A stretch of 64,000 nt of DNA from Lacicoccus halitifaciens (GCF_040544485.1 NZ_JBDZDV010000006.1:62001-126000); one strand, 5' to 3'. Shown: positions 33,017 to 41,971, numbered from the stretch's first letter. Program-made: numbers and translations. Notes: generated by a model from the sequence alone, not told the origin.

Positions 33017-33985
33017 ATGATAGCAGTAAACTGGAATAAAGAAGATGACATGACCAATGTATTCTGGCGCCAGAACATCTCACAAATGTGGGTGGAGTCC
33101 GAATTCAAAGTATCAAAAGACTTAAGTTCCTGGTCGGGGATGTCTGATGATGAAAAGGACACTTTCAAAAAGGTGCTTGCAGGCCTGACGGGTCTCGACA
33201 CACATCAGGCGGATGACGGCATGCCGCTCATCCTGCTGCATACGGACGACCTGCGTAAAAAGGCGGTCTACTCATTCATGGGGATGATGGAGCAGGTCCA
33301 TGCGAAATCATATTCGCATATCTTCTCCACCCTGATTTCTTCAAAGGAAACGAATGAACTGCTGGATGAATGGGTGCCGAACAATAAACATCTTGTGTAT
33401 AAATCCGACAAGATCGTGAGCCGCTACCATAAGCTGTTCGACAGGAATGCATCCATCTATGATCAGTATATGGCACGTGTTGCATCGGTGTTCCTTGAAT
33501 CATTCCTCTTCTATTCAGGCTTCTATTATCCGCTTTACCTGGCGGGGCAGGGACGCATGACGACAAGCGGTGAAGTCATCCGTAAAATTCTGCTTGACGA
33601 ATCCATCCACGGCGTCTTCGTCGGACTGGATGCACAGAGCCTGAGGGGCGAGATGTCACAGGAGGAGCAGCAGCGTGCGGATACGGAAATGTATGAGATG
33701 CTGAAAGATCTTTACGCAAATGAAGCGGAGTATACTAAAGAACTTTATGACAAGATCGGCCTGACGGATGACGTCATGAACTATGTCACATACAACGCCA
33801 ATAAAGCACTCGCAAACCTCGGTTTCGAACCTTACTATGAAGAAAAAGGATTCAACCCGATCATTGAAAACGCACTGGATACGACGACCAAGAACCACGA
33901 CTTCTTCAGTGTAAAAGGCGACGGCTATGTGCTTGCATTGAACGTCGAGCCTTTGCAGGATGATGACTTCGTATTTGAAACTTAA
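33017..33985 (+). CDS. nrdF: Class Ib ribonucleoside-diphosphate reductase beta subunit NrdF
   Basis: A 322-residue ferritin-like subunit holding the dimetal-tyrosyl radical. Metal ligands appear in order: the Asp of LTGLDTHQADDG, EQVHAKSY, the Glu of FLESFLFYSGFY and DESIHGVFVG. AAGGAG precedes ATG 33017. It forms nrdIEF with a strong terminator after it. Confidence 0.96.
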   Translation: MIAVNWNKEDDMTNVFWRQNISQMWVESEFKVSKDLSSWSGMSDDEKDTFKKVLAGLTGLDTHQADDGMPLILLHTDDLRKKAVYSFMGMMEQVHAKSYSHIFSTLISSKETNELLDEWVPNNKHLVYKSDKIVSRYHKLFDRNASIYDQYMARVASVFLESFLFYSGFYYPLYLAGQGRMTTSGEVIRKILLDESIHGVFVGLDAQSLRGEMSQEEQQRADTEMYEMLKDLYANEAEYTKELYDKIGLTDDVMNYVTYNANKALANLGFEPYYEEKGFNPIIENALDTTTKNHDFFSVKGDGYVLALNVEPLQDDDFVFET

Positions 33986-33998
33986 AATATTTTAGAAG

Positions 33999-34038
33999 AG
34001 CCCCACGGGAAACTTGCCGGTTTCCGCGGGGCTTTTTT
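33999..34038 (+). terminator. Terminator after nrdF
   Basis: AGCCCC-A-CGGGAAAC paired with GGTTTCCG-C-GGGGCT, followed by a T run to 34038. Confidence 0.92.
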
Positions 34039-34069
34039 ATATAGTGGCGGGAGGCGGCACCTTCAAAAT

Positions 34070-34207
34070 TCGATTAAGTCGATGTGAAATCATGAAGATA
34101 ATCGAAATCCGGTCCTGTAATCGATTAAGTTGGACTGAAAGTATAGAGATAATCGAAATCCGGTCTCCGAATCGATTAAGTCAGGCCGAAATCAGAAAGA
34201 TAATCGA
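34070..34207. repeat. Hairpin repeat array B: three units, 51-base period
   Basis: Three 36-base units start at 34070, 34121 and 34172, exactly 51 bases apart. Each begins TCGATTAAGT and ends AGATAATCGA, so TCGATTA/TAATCGA arms can pair. Each loop has GAAA at offset 16. Units are followed by AATCCGGTC-like spacers in copies 1 and 2. The arms are unrelated to array A at 11372, yet period and core offset are identical. It lies in the 206-base gap between the nrdF terminator and the rib promoter, with no gene in it. Confidence 0.85.
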
Positions 34208-34244
34208 AATTTCCAGAATAGTAAAATATATTTGGCTCATTTGG

Positions 34245-34272
34245 TTGACAATTCCTATTATTCGTATATGAT
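34245..34272 (+). promoter_or_regulatory. rib operon promoter
   Basis: -35 TTGACA (34245-34250), 16 bases, -10 TATGAT (34267-34272), just upstream of the FMN riboswitch. Confidence 0.85.
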
Positions 34273-34299
34273 TAGGTTAGAGTTTTTCAACTGAATATA

Positions 34300-34428
34300 A
34301 TTCTTTCGGGGCAGGGTGAAATTCCCAACCGGCGGTTAAAGCCCGCGACCTGTACGCAGTTTGATTGCGTATGGCTGATTCAGTGCAAATCTGAAGCCGA
34401 CAGTTAGAGTCTGGATGGGAGAGAGAAT
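34300..34428 (+). ncRNA. FMN riboswitch (RFN element)
   Basis: The conserved RFN blocks are all present: TCTTTCGGGGCAGGGTGAAA, CCAACCGGCGGTTAAAGCCC, GCGACC, CTGATTCAGTGCAAATCTGA, GCCGACAGTTAGAGTCTGGA and TGGGAGAGA. FMN binding should stop transcription at the terminator 34505-34540 before ribD. Confidence 0.97.
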
Positions 34429-34504
34429 GATGCAGACGTATTTTATACGATACGTTTAGTTTGTGTTGCTTTCATGCACCACATTATTTGGCATACAATT
34501 TTTA

Positions 34505-34540
34505 AGTCCTGATGAAGATTTTTTCATCGGGGCTTTTTTT
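34505..34540 (+). terminator. Riboswitch-controlled terminator before ribD
   Basis: AGTCCTGATGAA paired with TTCATCGGGGCT (with G-U pairs), then seven T. It sits between the FMN aptamer and the ribD Shine-Dalgarno, so it acts as the attenuator. Confidence 0.85.
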
Positions 34541-34557
34541 ATTTCAGGAGGGAAGAC

Positions 34558-35595
34558 TTGGGCATTTACATGGAAAAAGCGATCGCAATGGCGAAAATTT
34601 CAGATGGCCAGACGCGCCGCAACCCGCCGGTCGGTGCGGTTATCGTAAAAGACGGCGTGGTGATCGGCGCAGGCAGCCATCTCGCGATGGGGACGGATCA
34701 TGCGGAAGTGCGTGCAATCAAATCATGCATCACCGACCCTGAAGGCGCAGACATCTATGTCACGCTGGAGCCGTGTTCGCATCACGGCAGGACGCCGCCG
34801 TGCACGGATGCCATCAAAAAAGCCGGCATCAAAAGAGTGTTTTACGCAGTGCAGGATGAAAATCCAAAAGTCTCCGGCCACGAAGTGCTGGAGGCGGCCG
34901 GGATTTATGCAGAGCATCAGCCGCATTATGAAGCGGACGCACTTTACGAGACGTTCTTCACCCACCTGGCGGCCGGACGGCCGATGGTGACTTTGAAGGG
35001 TGCGATGAGTCTCGACGGCAAGATGGCACTTGATGACGGCACAAGCAAATGGATCACCGGCGGGTCCGCACGTGAAGATGTGCAGCATCTGCGTCATTCA
35101 CATGACGCGATACTCATCGGCGGAGGCACACTGATGCGTGACGATCCGATGCTGACCGCAAGGATCGGGGGCGGGGGGAATCATCCGAGACCCGTCATCC
35201 TGCTCGGGGAACGGATGCTTACAGAGGGATTGAACCTGGAAAAGCATCCGGAGAAACCGGTCATCTTCACATCGAATGAGGAGAATCGTGAATTCGATAA
35301 TGTTTACGATATTGAATACGGCGATTTTTCATACGAGGAAATATTGAAGAAGTTATACATTGATTACGATATCGGCAGTGTTTTGGTTGAAGGCGGCAGC
35401 CGGATACATACTGCCTTCATCAAGAGCGGACTTTACGACCAGATGATTTTATACATTGCCCCGAAATTATTTGGCAGGTCCAGGCATGAACTGTTTCAAG
35501 ATGCACTCAGCGGCATGGAAGAAACGATTGAGCTGGAACTTGCAGACGTCGAAAAACTCCGGTCAGATTTAAAATTGACTTACAGGAGGAATTAG
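34558..35595 (+). CDS. ribD: Bifunctional riboflavin deaminase/reductase RibD
   Basis: A 345-residue enzyme for the second and third steps of riboflavin synthesis. The N-terminal cytidine-deaminase-like domain has the zinc motif DHAEVRAIK and EPCSHHGRTPPCTDAI. The C-terminal reductase domain (about 145-345) has TLKGAMSLDGKMA and VLVEGGSRIHTAFI. TTG 34558 follows AGGAGGGA at the right distance; ATG 34570 is too far. The stop directly abuts ribE. Confidence 0.96.
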   Translation: MGIYMEKAIAMAKISDGQTRRNPPVGAVIVKDGVVIGAGSHLAMGTDHAEVRAIKSCITDPEGADIYVTLEPCSHHGRTPPCTDAIKKAGIKRVFYAVQDENPKVSGHEVLEAAGIYAEHQPHYEADALYETFFTHLAAGRPMVTLKGAMSLDGKMALDDGTSKWITGGSAREDVQHLRHSHDAILIGGGTLMRDDPMLTARIGGGGNHPRPVILLGERMLTEGLNLEKHPEKPVIFTSNEENREFDNVYDIEYGDFSYEEILKKLYIDYDIGSVLVEGGSRIHTAFIKSGLYDQMILYIAPKLFGRSRHELFQDALSGMEETIELELADVEKLRSDLKLTYRRN

Positions 35596-36225
35596 ATGTT
35601 TACAGGTTTGATTGAAGAAAAAGGCAGAATCGCAGAAATCAGAAGTTCAGAGGAAGATACGGAAATAAAGATCACACACACAACGCTCGATGACATCAAA
35701 GAAGGTGATTCCATCGCCGTGAACGGTGCCTGCCTCACGGCATATGACATAAGCCCGGAGTCATTCAAGGTGACGATGATCAATGAAACGAAGCGGATCA
35801 CGAGCCTTGACGGCATCCAGACCGGCGACGCGGTGAATCTCGAGAGGGCGGTGAGATTGTCGGACCGCCTCGGCGGCCATCTCGTCAGCGGCCATGTCGA
35901 CGGCACAGGGGAAGTCGTTTCCCTGAGGCATGACGGCAACGCCCTGGTCATGAAGGTGGCTTGCCCGAAACGTCTGATGAAATATATGACGGATCAGGGT
36001 TCAGTGACGATCGACGGCACAAGCCTCACTTTATTCGAAGTCGATCACGGGGCGTCGGTCATCACGCTGAACCTCATCCCGGAAACTTTGGAGCGTACGA
36101 TATTATCGGACAAGGCGACAGGCGATAAGGTGAACATTGAAGCGGATCAAATCGTAAAATATGTGGAGCATCTGCTTAAAAACGGCGATGCAGAATTATT
36201 GAAAGCAGGTGGTCTGAATGTTTGA
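35596..36225 (+). CDS. ribE: Riboflavin synthase alpha chain RibE
   Basis: A 209-residue protein of two lumazine-binding repeats (MFTGLIEEKGRIAEI in repeat 1; GSVTIDGTSLTLFEVD in repeat 2) that dismutates 6,7-dimethyl-8-ribityllumazine to riboflavin. ACAGGAGG precedes ATG 35596. It overlaps ribBA by 8 bases. Confidence 0.96.
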   Translation: MFTGLIEEKGRIAEIRSSEEDTEIKITHTTLDDIKEGDSIAVNGACLTAYDISPESFKVTMINETKRITSLDGIQTGDAVNLERAVRLSDRLGGHLVSGHVDGTGEVVSLRHDGNALVMKVACPKRLMKYMTDQGSVTIDGTSLTLFEVDHGASVITLNLIPETLERTILSDKATGDKVNIEADQIVKYVEHLLKNGDAELLKAGGLNV

Positions 36226-37405
36226 TTCAATAAAATCAGCGCTCGAAGATTTGAGGCAGGGAAGGCTGATCATCGTCGTCGATGATGAAGACAGGGAAAA
36301 CGAGGGAGACCTCGTCGGCATTGCGGAATATATGCAGCCGGAGTCCATCAACTTCATGGCAACGCACGGGCGCGGCCTGATCTGCGCGCCGATCTCGAAA
36401 TCCATAGCACAAAAGCTTGAGCTTTCGCCGATGGCGGAGAAAAACAGCGATCCGCACGGCACGGCCTTCACCGTCTCTATAGACCATGCGTCCACGACGA
36501 CGGGCATCAGTGCATTTGAACGTTTTGATACGATACAGGCATTGATTGACGACAACACAAGGTCGGCGGATTTCAATACACCCGGCCATATATTCCCGCT
36601 CGTCGCAAAGGACGGCGGGGTGCTCGAGAGGATGGGGCATACCGAGGCGGCGGTCGACCTCTGCTGGCTGACGGACGCAAAGCCTGCAGGCGTCATATGC
36701 GAAATCATGAATGACGATGGTACGATGGCAAGGGTCGACGATTTGAAGTCATATAAAGAGAAGCACGGACTGAAGATGATCACGATAGAAGACCTGAAAG
36801 CATATATTGCCTCGAATCACCGGGTGGCGCTGGACAGTGAAGTCAAGATGCCGACCAGATACGGCAGTTTCAAAATGTTCGGCTTCAAGGACAGGGTGAC
36901 GGGCGAGGAACACATCGCGCTCCTTCACGGGGAAGTGCGCGCGAATATGAATGTAAGGATTCATTCGGAATGCCTGACGGGCGATGTTTTCCACAGTGAG
37001 CGCTGCGACTGCGGGGAACAGCTGGACCTCGCGATGAAAATCATGAGTGCCGAAGACGGCGTCATCCTGTATATGCGCCAGGAAGGCAGGGGCATCGGCC
37101 TTTTGAATAAGCTCAAAGCCTATGAGCTGATCGAGCAGGGATTTGATACGGTGACGGCCAATGCACATCTCGGATTTGATGCGGACCTCAGGACTTATGA
37201 AGCGGCGGCGGGGATGCTGAAAAGCCTCGGACTCCACCAGGTGACGCTGCTGAGCAACAACCCGGCCAAAGTGTCGGGCCTTGAAAAGGAAGGAATCGAA
37301 GTCAACAGACGCAGTCACATCATAGAAGCGAACGTCAATAATGCCGACTACCTGAACGTCAAAGAAGAGAAGCTCGGCCATCAATTACAGGAGGAAACAA
37401 AATGA
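36218..37405 (+). CDS. ribBA: Bifunctional DHBP synthase / GTP cyclohydrolase II RibBA
   Basis: A 395-residue fusion. The N-terminal half makes 3,4-dihydroxy-2-butanone 4-phosphate (VDDEDRENEGDLVG; GHTEAAVDLCWL). The C-terminal half opens GTP (RIHSECLTGDVFHSERCDCG, zinc cysteines; MRQEGRGIGLLNKLKAY). It supplies both riboflavin precursors. Joined by short overlaps to ribE and ribH. Confidence 0.96.
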   Translation: MFDSIKSALEDLRQGRLIIVVDDEDRENEGDLVGIAEYMQPESINFMATHGRGLICAPISKSIAQKLELSPMAEKNSDPHGTAFTVSIDHASTTTGISAFERFDTIQALIDDNTRSADFNTPGHIFPLVAKDGGVLERMGHTEAAVDLCWLTDAKPAGVICEIMNDDGTMARVDDLKSYKEKHGLKMITIEDLKAYIASNHRVALDSEVKMPTRYGSFKMFGFKDRVTGEEHIALLHGEVRANMNVRIHSECLTGDVFHSERCDCGEQLDLAMKIMSAEDGVILYMRQEGRGIGLLNKLKAYELIEQGFDTVTANAHLGFDADLRTYEAAAGMLKSLGLHQVTLLSNNPAKVSGLEKEGIEVNRRSHIIEANVNNADYLNVKEEKLGHQLQEETK

Positions 37406-37869
37406 ATATCATTCAGACAGGCATGAAAGGTGAAAATTTAAAGGTCGCGATCGTTGCGGGCAGGTTCAATGACTTTATCACGGAGAGGCTGATCGCCGGT
37501 GCGGAAGGTACGCTGACCGCCCACGGTGTGGATGCTGAAGACATCGACCTCGCCTATGTACCGGGTGCATTCGAAATACCGATCGCTGCAAAACAGATGG
37601 CGGAATCGGGGAAGTATGATGCAATCATCGGCCTCGGCTGTGTCATAAGGGGCAGCACGACCCATTATGATTATGTCTGCAGCCAGGCTGCATCCGGCAT
37701 CATGGAAGCGGGCCTTTCGACAAATGTGCCGGTGATGTTCGGGGTAATCACGACGGAGACGATAGAGCAGGCGATAGAGCGCGCCGGAACTAAGCTCGGG
37801 AACAAAGGCTCGGACGCTGCCGCCGCCGCGATCGAAATGGCGAACCTCCTCAGTGAAATAAAGTCATAA
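37402..37869 (+). CDS. ribH: 6,7-dimethyl-8-ribityllumazine synthase RibH
   Basis: A 155-residue lumazine synthase that forms icosahedral or pentameric assemblies. Motifs: VAGRFNDFITERLIAGA, YVPGAFEIPIAAKQM and GCVIRGSTTHYDYVC. The ATG overlaps the ribBA stop by 4 bases. It ends the rib operon; no strong terminator is seen before the next gene. Confidence 0.96.
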   Translation: MNIIQTGMKGENLKVAIVAGRFNDFITERLIAGAEGTLTAHGVDAEDIDLAYVPGAFEIPIAAKQMAESGKYDAIIGLGCVIRGSTTHYDYVCSQAASGIMEAGLSTNVPVMFGVITTETIEQAIERAGTKLGNKGSDAAAAAIEMANLLSEIKS

Positions 37870-37938
37870 AATGGTTATAAACTCCGGGGGCCGGCCGTTT
37901 CAACAGATGCTATAGTGATAAGGAAAGGAGTTTTTCAA

Positions 37939-38346
37939 ATGAAACTTAAATCTTTATTGCTCGTATTATTTACAGGCATCCTCCTTGCAGGCTGCGGCAA
38001 CGGCGGGGACTCCGGGGAAATGAACCATGATGCGCCCGACTCCGATGAGATGAGGACGCTGGAAGTCGATCTTGCCGCACCGGACCATATCATGGCAGGG
38101 GACACTGAAGTCCTGACGGCCTATGTGACATCGAACGACGAAGATGTGACCGATGCGGACCGTGTGATGTTTGAAATCCAGGACGAGGAAGGCGAAACGG
38201 TTGAGGAAATCGATGCCGAACATTCCGGTAACGGCGAGTACACCGTGGAATATACTTTCGAAGAAGCGGGTACATACACCGTCATCTCCCATGTCGATGC
38301 ATACTCACTGCACACGATGCCAAGCTCGGAGGTCATCGTGGAATAA
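37939..38346 (+). CDS. YtkA/FixH-like domain lipoprotein
   Basis: A 135-residue lipoprotein: signal peptide with lipobox LLAGC (Cys at 19), an acidic linker, then an Ig-like YtkA-type domain (LEVDLAAPDHIMAGDTEVLT; YTVEYTFEEAGTYTVISHV; HTMPSSEVIV). Such domains occur near redox metal handling and copper proteins, but no partner is adjacent here. AAAGGAG precedes ATG 37939; an upstream in-frame extension has no Shine-Dalgarno. It lies after ribH with a 69-base gap. Confidence 0.82.
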   Translation: MKLKSLLLVLFTGILLAGCGNGGDSGEMNHDAPDSDEMRTLEVDLAAPDHIMAGDTEVLTAYVTSNDEDVTDADRVMFEIQDEEGETVEEIDAEHSGNGEYTVEYTFEEAGTYTVISHVDAYSLHTMPSSEVIVE

Positions 38347-38422
38347 TTCCTGCAGGCGAAAATCTGTGTAATCCAATGTCCGATTGGGTATAATACTGGT
38401 ATCACAGTAGCAGGAGGTAAAC

Positions 38423-39106
38423 ATGAGACTGGATGATAAGACTTATATCATAGCCAATGCGACATCGCCTCTTGGTTCTGATTTATCCAAACACCTTGCG
38501 GGTGTCGGTGCCAATCTGATCCTGACGGGGTTGGACCATGTTGCACTGGACCGGTTGCTCGAAGAGATACAGGAAGGGTCCGGGGGGCATCACAGTGCTG
38601 TACTGCTGCAGCAATCGAAGGAAATCGACTGGCAGAATGTGCTCTCTGAAATAGAGCGGGACTTCGACAGCCTGAATGGCATCATCCTGATCCACACGAT
38701 CCACAGTGAAAGCAAATCAATCTATGACTTGACGTTCGAAGAATTCAACGAAGTGGTCTATGAGCACGTGTGGGGCACTTATCTCGGCACAAGAGTGCTG
38801 CGTCCGCTTCTGAAGGATGAAAGTGAAGCGAAAATCATCAATGTGATTGAACCTTCCTTTGAAGAAGTTTATGAACGCAATTTATACTATACTGTGACGG
38901 GTGCCATCGAAGCGCTGACCCACTCGACGGCGATCGAGCTCAGTAAGGAAGACATCGATGTGTATGCACTCAGTTACAGACCTTCATACAAGGAATCCAT
39001 GGAGGATTCGCTGGAGCGGTCCAACCCACAGGCCATCAATACATTAATGGATATTTTATCGGACGGGGGCAGCCAGCCCACGGGAGAAACGATAATCATC
39101 AATTAA
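38423..39106 (+). CDS. Degenerate short-chain dehydrogenase/reductase-like protein
   Basis: A 227-residue Rossmann-fold protein with the SDR order of elements, but key residues are altered. The glycine-rich cofactor loop reads ATSPLGSDLSKHL rather than TGxxxGxG. The catalytic Tyr-x3-Lys is replaced by YYTVTGAIEAL, with no Lys at +4. It is probably a non-catalytic or altered-cofactor SDR. A TATAAT (38389-38394) and AGGAGGT precede ATG 38423, and a terminator follows, so it is a stand-alone gene. Confidence 0.8.
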   Translation: MRLDDKTYIIANATSPLGSDLSKHLAGVGANLILTGLDHVALDRLLEEIQEGSGGHHSAVLLQQSKEIDWQNVLSEIERDFDSLNGIILIHTIHSESKSIYDLTFEEFNEVVYEHVWGTYLGTRVLRPLLKDESEAKIINVIEPSFEEVYERNLYYTVTGAIEALTHSTAIELSKEDIDVYALSYRPSYKESMEDSLERSNPQAINTLMDILSDGGSQPTGETIIIN

Positions 39107-39133
39107 AACTACCTTGCCAAAGGTAGTTTTTTC
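39105..39133 (+). terminator. Terminator after the SDR-like gene
   Basis: AAAACTACCTT / AAGGTAGTTTT with a short loop and trailing T. Confidence 0.88.
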
Positions 39134-39155
39134 TTGGGATTGTCACTCTTCCAGC

Positions 39156-39215
39156 TTGAAAATCGAGATATACGGTGTATAATACTAATTATGATCGTAT
39201 TGATAATCATTATCA
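39156..39215 (+). promoter_or_regulatory. Promoter with Fur box for the sst operon
   Basis: -35 TTGAAA (39156-39161), 16 bases, -10 TATAAT (39178-39183). Just downstream, TGATAAT-C-ATTATCA (39201-39215) is an exact 7-1-7 Fur box. Repression by iron-loaded Fur is predicted. Because the box lies before ATG 39232, the longer open frame from 39175 is not coding. Confidence 0.92.
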
Positions 39216-39231
39216 GTTAAGGATGGTGGAA

Positions 39232-40200
39232 ATGGCACAAAAATTATTTCGTCTTGATATATTGATTATCATACTTATAATCCTATCAATAATTTCAATG
39301 TTTGTAGGAGTAATTCCACTATCTATAAACGAAATATTCAACTTGTCGGAACAGCAGCAGAACACACTGGCAACCAGCAGGTTCCCAAGGACCGTTTCCA
39401 TCATCATAGCGGGTGCATCCCTTGCTGTCAGCGGTTTGATCATGCAGCAGCTGACCCGCAACAAATTCGTATCTCCCACGACGGCGGGGACGATGGACTG
39501 GGCACAGCTCGGCATACTGATCGGGCTCGTCATGTTCCCGGCGATCAACCTGTTCGGCAGGCTGGCGTTCTCACTGGCGCTTGCGATTTTCGGCACACTG
39601 CTCTTCATGCAGATCATCACCAGAATCAAATTGAAAGATGTGATTTTCGTCCCGTTGATCGGGCTGATGCTCGGCGGTGTGGTTTCAAGCATAGCGACCT
39701 TCATTGCACTCAGGACGAATTCACTGCAGGTCATATCCGGATGGATGCACGGCAGCTTTTCAACCGTCATCTCCGGAAGGTATGAAATTCTATACATAAG
39801 TATTCCATTGCTCATCATCGCGGTTTTATTTGCAAATCAGTTCACTGTGGCCGGCATGGGGGAGGATTTCTCCAAAAACCTTGGAATGAATTACACGAGG
39901 GTTTTATATACCGGGCTCTTCATCACTGCGGCAATCACGGCGCTGGTCGTGGTGACGGTGGGCATGCTGCCCTTCCTCGGACTGATCATCCCGAACATCG
40001 TATCGATGTTCAAAGGTGATCACCTTCAGAAGACGATCTACTCCACTGCAGTTCTCGGTGCGATCTTCGTCATGTTCTGTGACATACTGGGCAGAGTACT
40101 TATTTATCCATACGAAATATCGGTCGGTCTGATGATCGCGATATTCGGCAGCTTCATCTTCTTGTGGATGATATACAGGAGGGTGAAGACAAATGCTTAA
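39232..40200 (+). CDS. Iron-siderophore ABC transporter permease (SstA-like)
   Basis: A 322-residue FecCD-type permease with about 9-10 helices (TVSIIIAGASLAVSGLIMQQ; AGTMDWAQLGILIGLVMFP; GMLPFLGLIIPNIVSMFKGD). ATG 39232 follows AAGGATGGTGG; the upstream ATG lies at the promoter and Fur site. It is the first gene of a four-gene uptake system. The place next to murB and the gene order match the sstABCD locus of S. aureus, which imports catechol siderophores; that substrate is inferred. Confidence 0.92.
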   Translation: MAQKLFRLDILIIILIILSIISMFVGVIPLSINEIFNLSEQQQNTLATSRFPRTVSIIIAGASLAVSGLIMQQLTRNKFVSPTTAGTMDWAQLGILIGLVMFPAINLFGRLAFSLALAIFGTLLFMQIITRIKLKDVIFVPLIGLMLGGVVSSIATFIALRTNSLQVISGWMHGSFSTVISGRYEILYISIPLLIIAVLFANQFTVAGMGEDFSKNLGMNYTRVLYTGLFITAAITALVVVTVGMLPFLGLIIPNIVSMFKGDHLQKTIYSTAVLGAIFVMFCDILGRVLIYPYEISVGLMIAIFGSFIFLWMIYRRVKTNA

Positions 40201-41152
40201 AGACTACAAGAATAAACTCCTTTTGGGGCTGTCCATACTGACGCTCCTTGTGACAGGCTTTTATCTGCTCTATCAAATCGATATGGATATCTTCTTTTAT
40301 CAGGCGCCCTCACGCATCCGGCGTGTGGCTGCCATCGTCATAGTCGGAGTTGCCATCGCGGTTTCAACGGTGATTTTCCAGACCATCGTGAAAAACAGGA
40401 TCCTGACACCTTCGATAATGGGACTGGATTCGGTGTACGTCTTCATACAGACGACGATCGTCTTCCTGGCAGGCGTGAGCTCGCCCCTGCTTTTGAATTC
40501 ACAGTTGAACTATTTCCTCAGCCTCATCATGCTCACTTTGTTCACGCTTTTCGTGTTCAAGTACCTGTTCAGGCTCACGAGGAACAACATATTCATATTA
40601 CTGCTCATCGGAATCATACTCGGGACGTTTTTTGGAAACCTGTCCACATTCATGCAGCAGCTGATCAGCCCCGATGACTTTTTGGTTTTACAGAATGCGT
40701 TATTTGCATCGTTCAATGCGGTCAATGAAAACCTGATGGTGCTTACGGCAGTCATACTCATCATCATGCTCATCATCGTGTTCATGGATTTTCATTCGCT
40801 CGATGTACTGGCGCTCGGCAGGGATGCCGCAATCAACCTCGGCGTCAATTATGACAGGAAAGTTTCACAGCTCCTTGTCATAATCGCAATCCTCGTATCG
40901 GTGTCGACGGCGCTCGTCGGACCGATCATGTTCCTGGGCCTGCTCGTCGTGAACATAGCCCATGAACTTTTCAAGACGTATAAACATGTATATCTGTTGG
41001 TGGGCACATCCTTGATCAGCATCATCGCACTTGTCCTCGGACAGATGATCGTCCAGTTCGTTTTTCAGAACAGTGTGGAAATCAGTGTTATAATCAACTT
41101 AGTCGGCGGCGTTTACTTTATTTATTTAATGCTTAGGAGGGGACGCAAATGA
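40193..41152 (+). CDS. Iron-siderophore ABC transporter permease (SstB-like)
   Basis: A 319-residue second FecCD-type permease (VAIVIVGVAIAVSTVIFQTI; GRDAAINLGVNYDRKVSQLL; GPIMFLGLLVVNIAHELFKT). It overlaps the first permease by 8 bases and the ATPase gene by 4. The two would form the heterodimeric channel. Confidence 0.92.
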   Translation: MLKDYKNKLLLGLSILTLLVTGFYLLYQIDMDIFFYQAPSRIRRVAAIVIVGVAIAVSTVIFQTIVKNRILTPSIMGLDSVYVFIQTTIVFLAGVSSPLLLNSQLNYFLSLIMLTLFTLFVFKYLFRLTRNNIFILLLIGIILGTFFGNLSTFMQQLISPDDFLVLQNALFASFNAVNENLMVLTAVILIIMLIIVFMDFHSLDVLALGRDAAINLGVNYDRKVSQLLVIIAILVSVSTALVGPIMFLGLLVVNIAHELFKTYKHVYLLVGTSLISIIALVLGQMIVQFVFQNSVEISVIINLVGGVYFIYLMLRRGRK

Positions 41153-41958
41153 TTAGCGTCAAAGGAATCACAAAGCTGTACGGTGACAAAAAAGTGGTGG
41201 ATGATGTATCGTTATCGATTGCGAAAGGAAAGATCACTTCATTGATCGGCCCGAACGGGGCGGGGAAAAGTACCGTCCTGTCCATGATCACACGGCTCCT
41301 GGACAACGATTCAGGTGATGTGCTGCTGGAAGGTGAAAACATCTTCACACAGCCGAACAGTGAACTTGCCAAAAAGATCTCGATACTGAAGCAGTCCAAT
41401 CATCTTGAATTGAAGATCACCGTCCGCGAGCTGATTGCATTCGGACGTTATCCCTATTCAAAAGGGCGGTTGACCGACGAGGACAATGCGCTCATAGACG
41501 AAGCCATCGATTACATGGAGCTCGGTGAATTTGAAGACAGGTTCATAGATGAACTCTCAGGCGGACAGAGGCAGCGTGCATACATCGCAATGACGATCGC
41601 CCAGGATACGGAGTATATCTTCCTGGATGAACCGCTCAACAATCTGGATATGAAGCACTCGGTGCAGATCATGCAGATTTTGAGGCGTCTTGTGCGCGAG
41701 AGGAATAAGACGATCATCATCGTCATACATGATATCAACTTCGCATCATGTTATTCGGATAACATCGTTGCACTGAAAGACGGCGAAGTTGCGATCAGCG
41801 GCACCAAGAATGAAGTGATCAAGAAAGATATCCTTGAAGACATATATGAAATGGAAATCAACATCGAATGCATCATGGGCCATCAGATCTGCATCTATTT
41901 TGATGAACATGCCGATGCGACGGTGGACGATTTCGTCAAGGAGCAGGCACAGATTTAG
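41149..41958 (+). CDS. Iron-siderophore ABC transporter ATPase (SstC-like)
   Basis: A 269-residue FepC-type ATPase: Walker A GPNGAGKST, Q-loop ILKQSNHLELKITV, signature LSGGQRQRAYIAM, Walker B YIFLDEPLNNLDM, and the switch His in VIHDINFASCY. It energises the SstA/SstB channel. Confidence 0.95.
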   Translation: MISVKGITKLYGDKKVVDDVSLSIAKGKITSLIGPNGAGKSTVLSMITRLLDNDSGDVLLEGENIFTQPNSELAKKISILKQSNHLELKITVRELIAFGRYPYSKGRLTDEDNALIDEAIDYMELGEFEDRFIDELSGGQRQRAYIAMTIAQDTEYIFLDEPLNNLDMKHSVQIMQILRRLVRERNKTIIIVIHDINFASCYSDNIVALKDGEVAISGTKNEVIKKDILEDIYEMEINIECIMGHQICIYFDEHADATVDDFVKEQAQI

Positions 41959-41971
41959 AGCGTCATACTTT

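Noticed and set aside
39175..39231. An earlier start for the first siderophore permease
   Set aside because: The added 19 codons cover the -10 and the Fur box, so they cannot be translated from that promoter.
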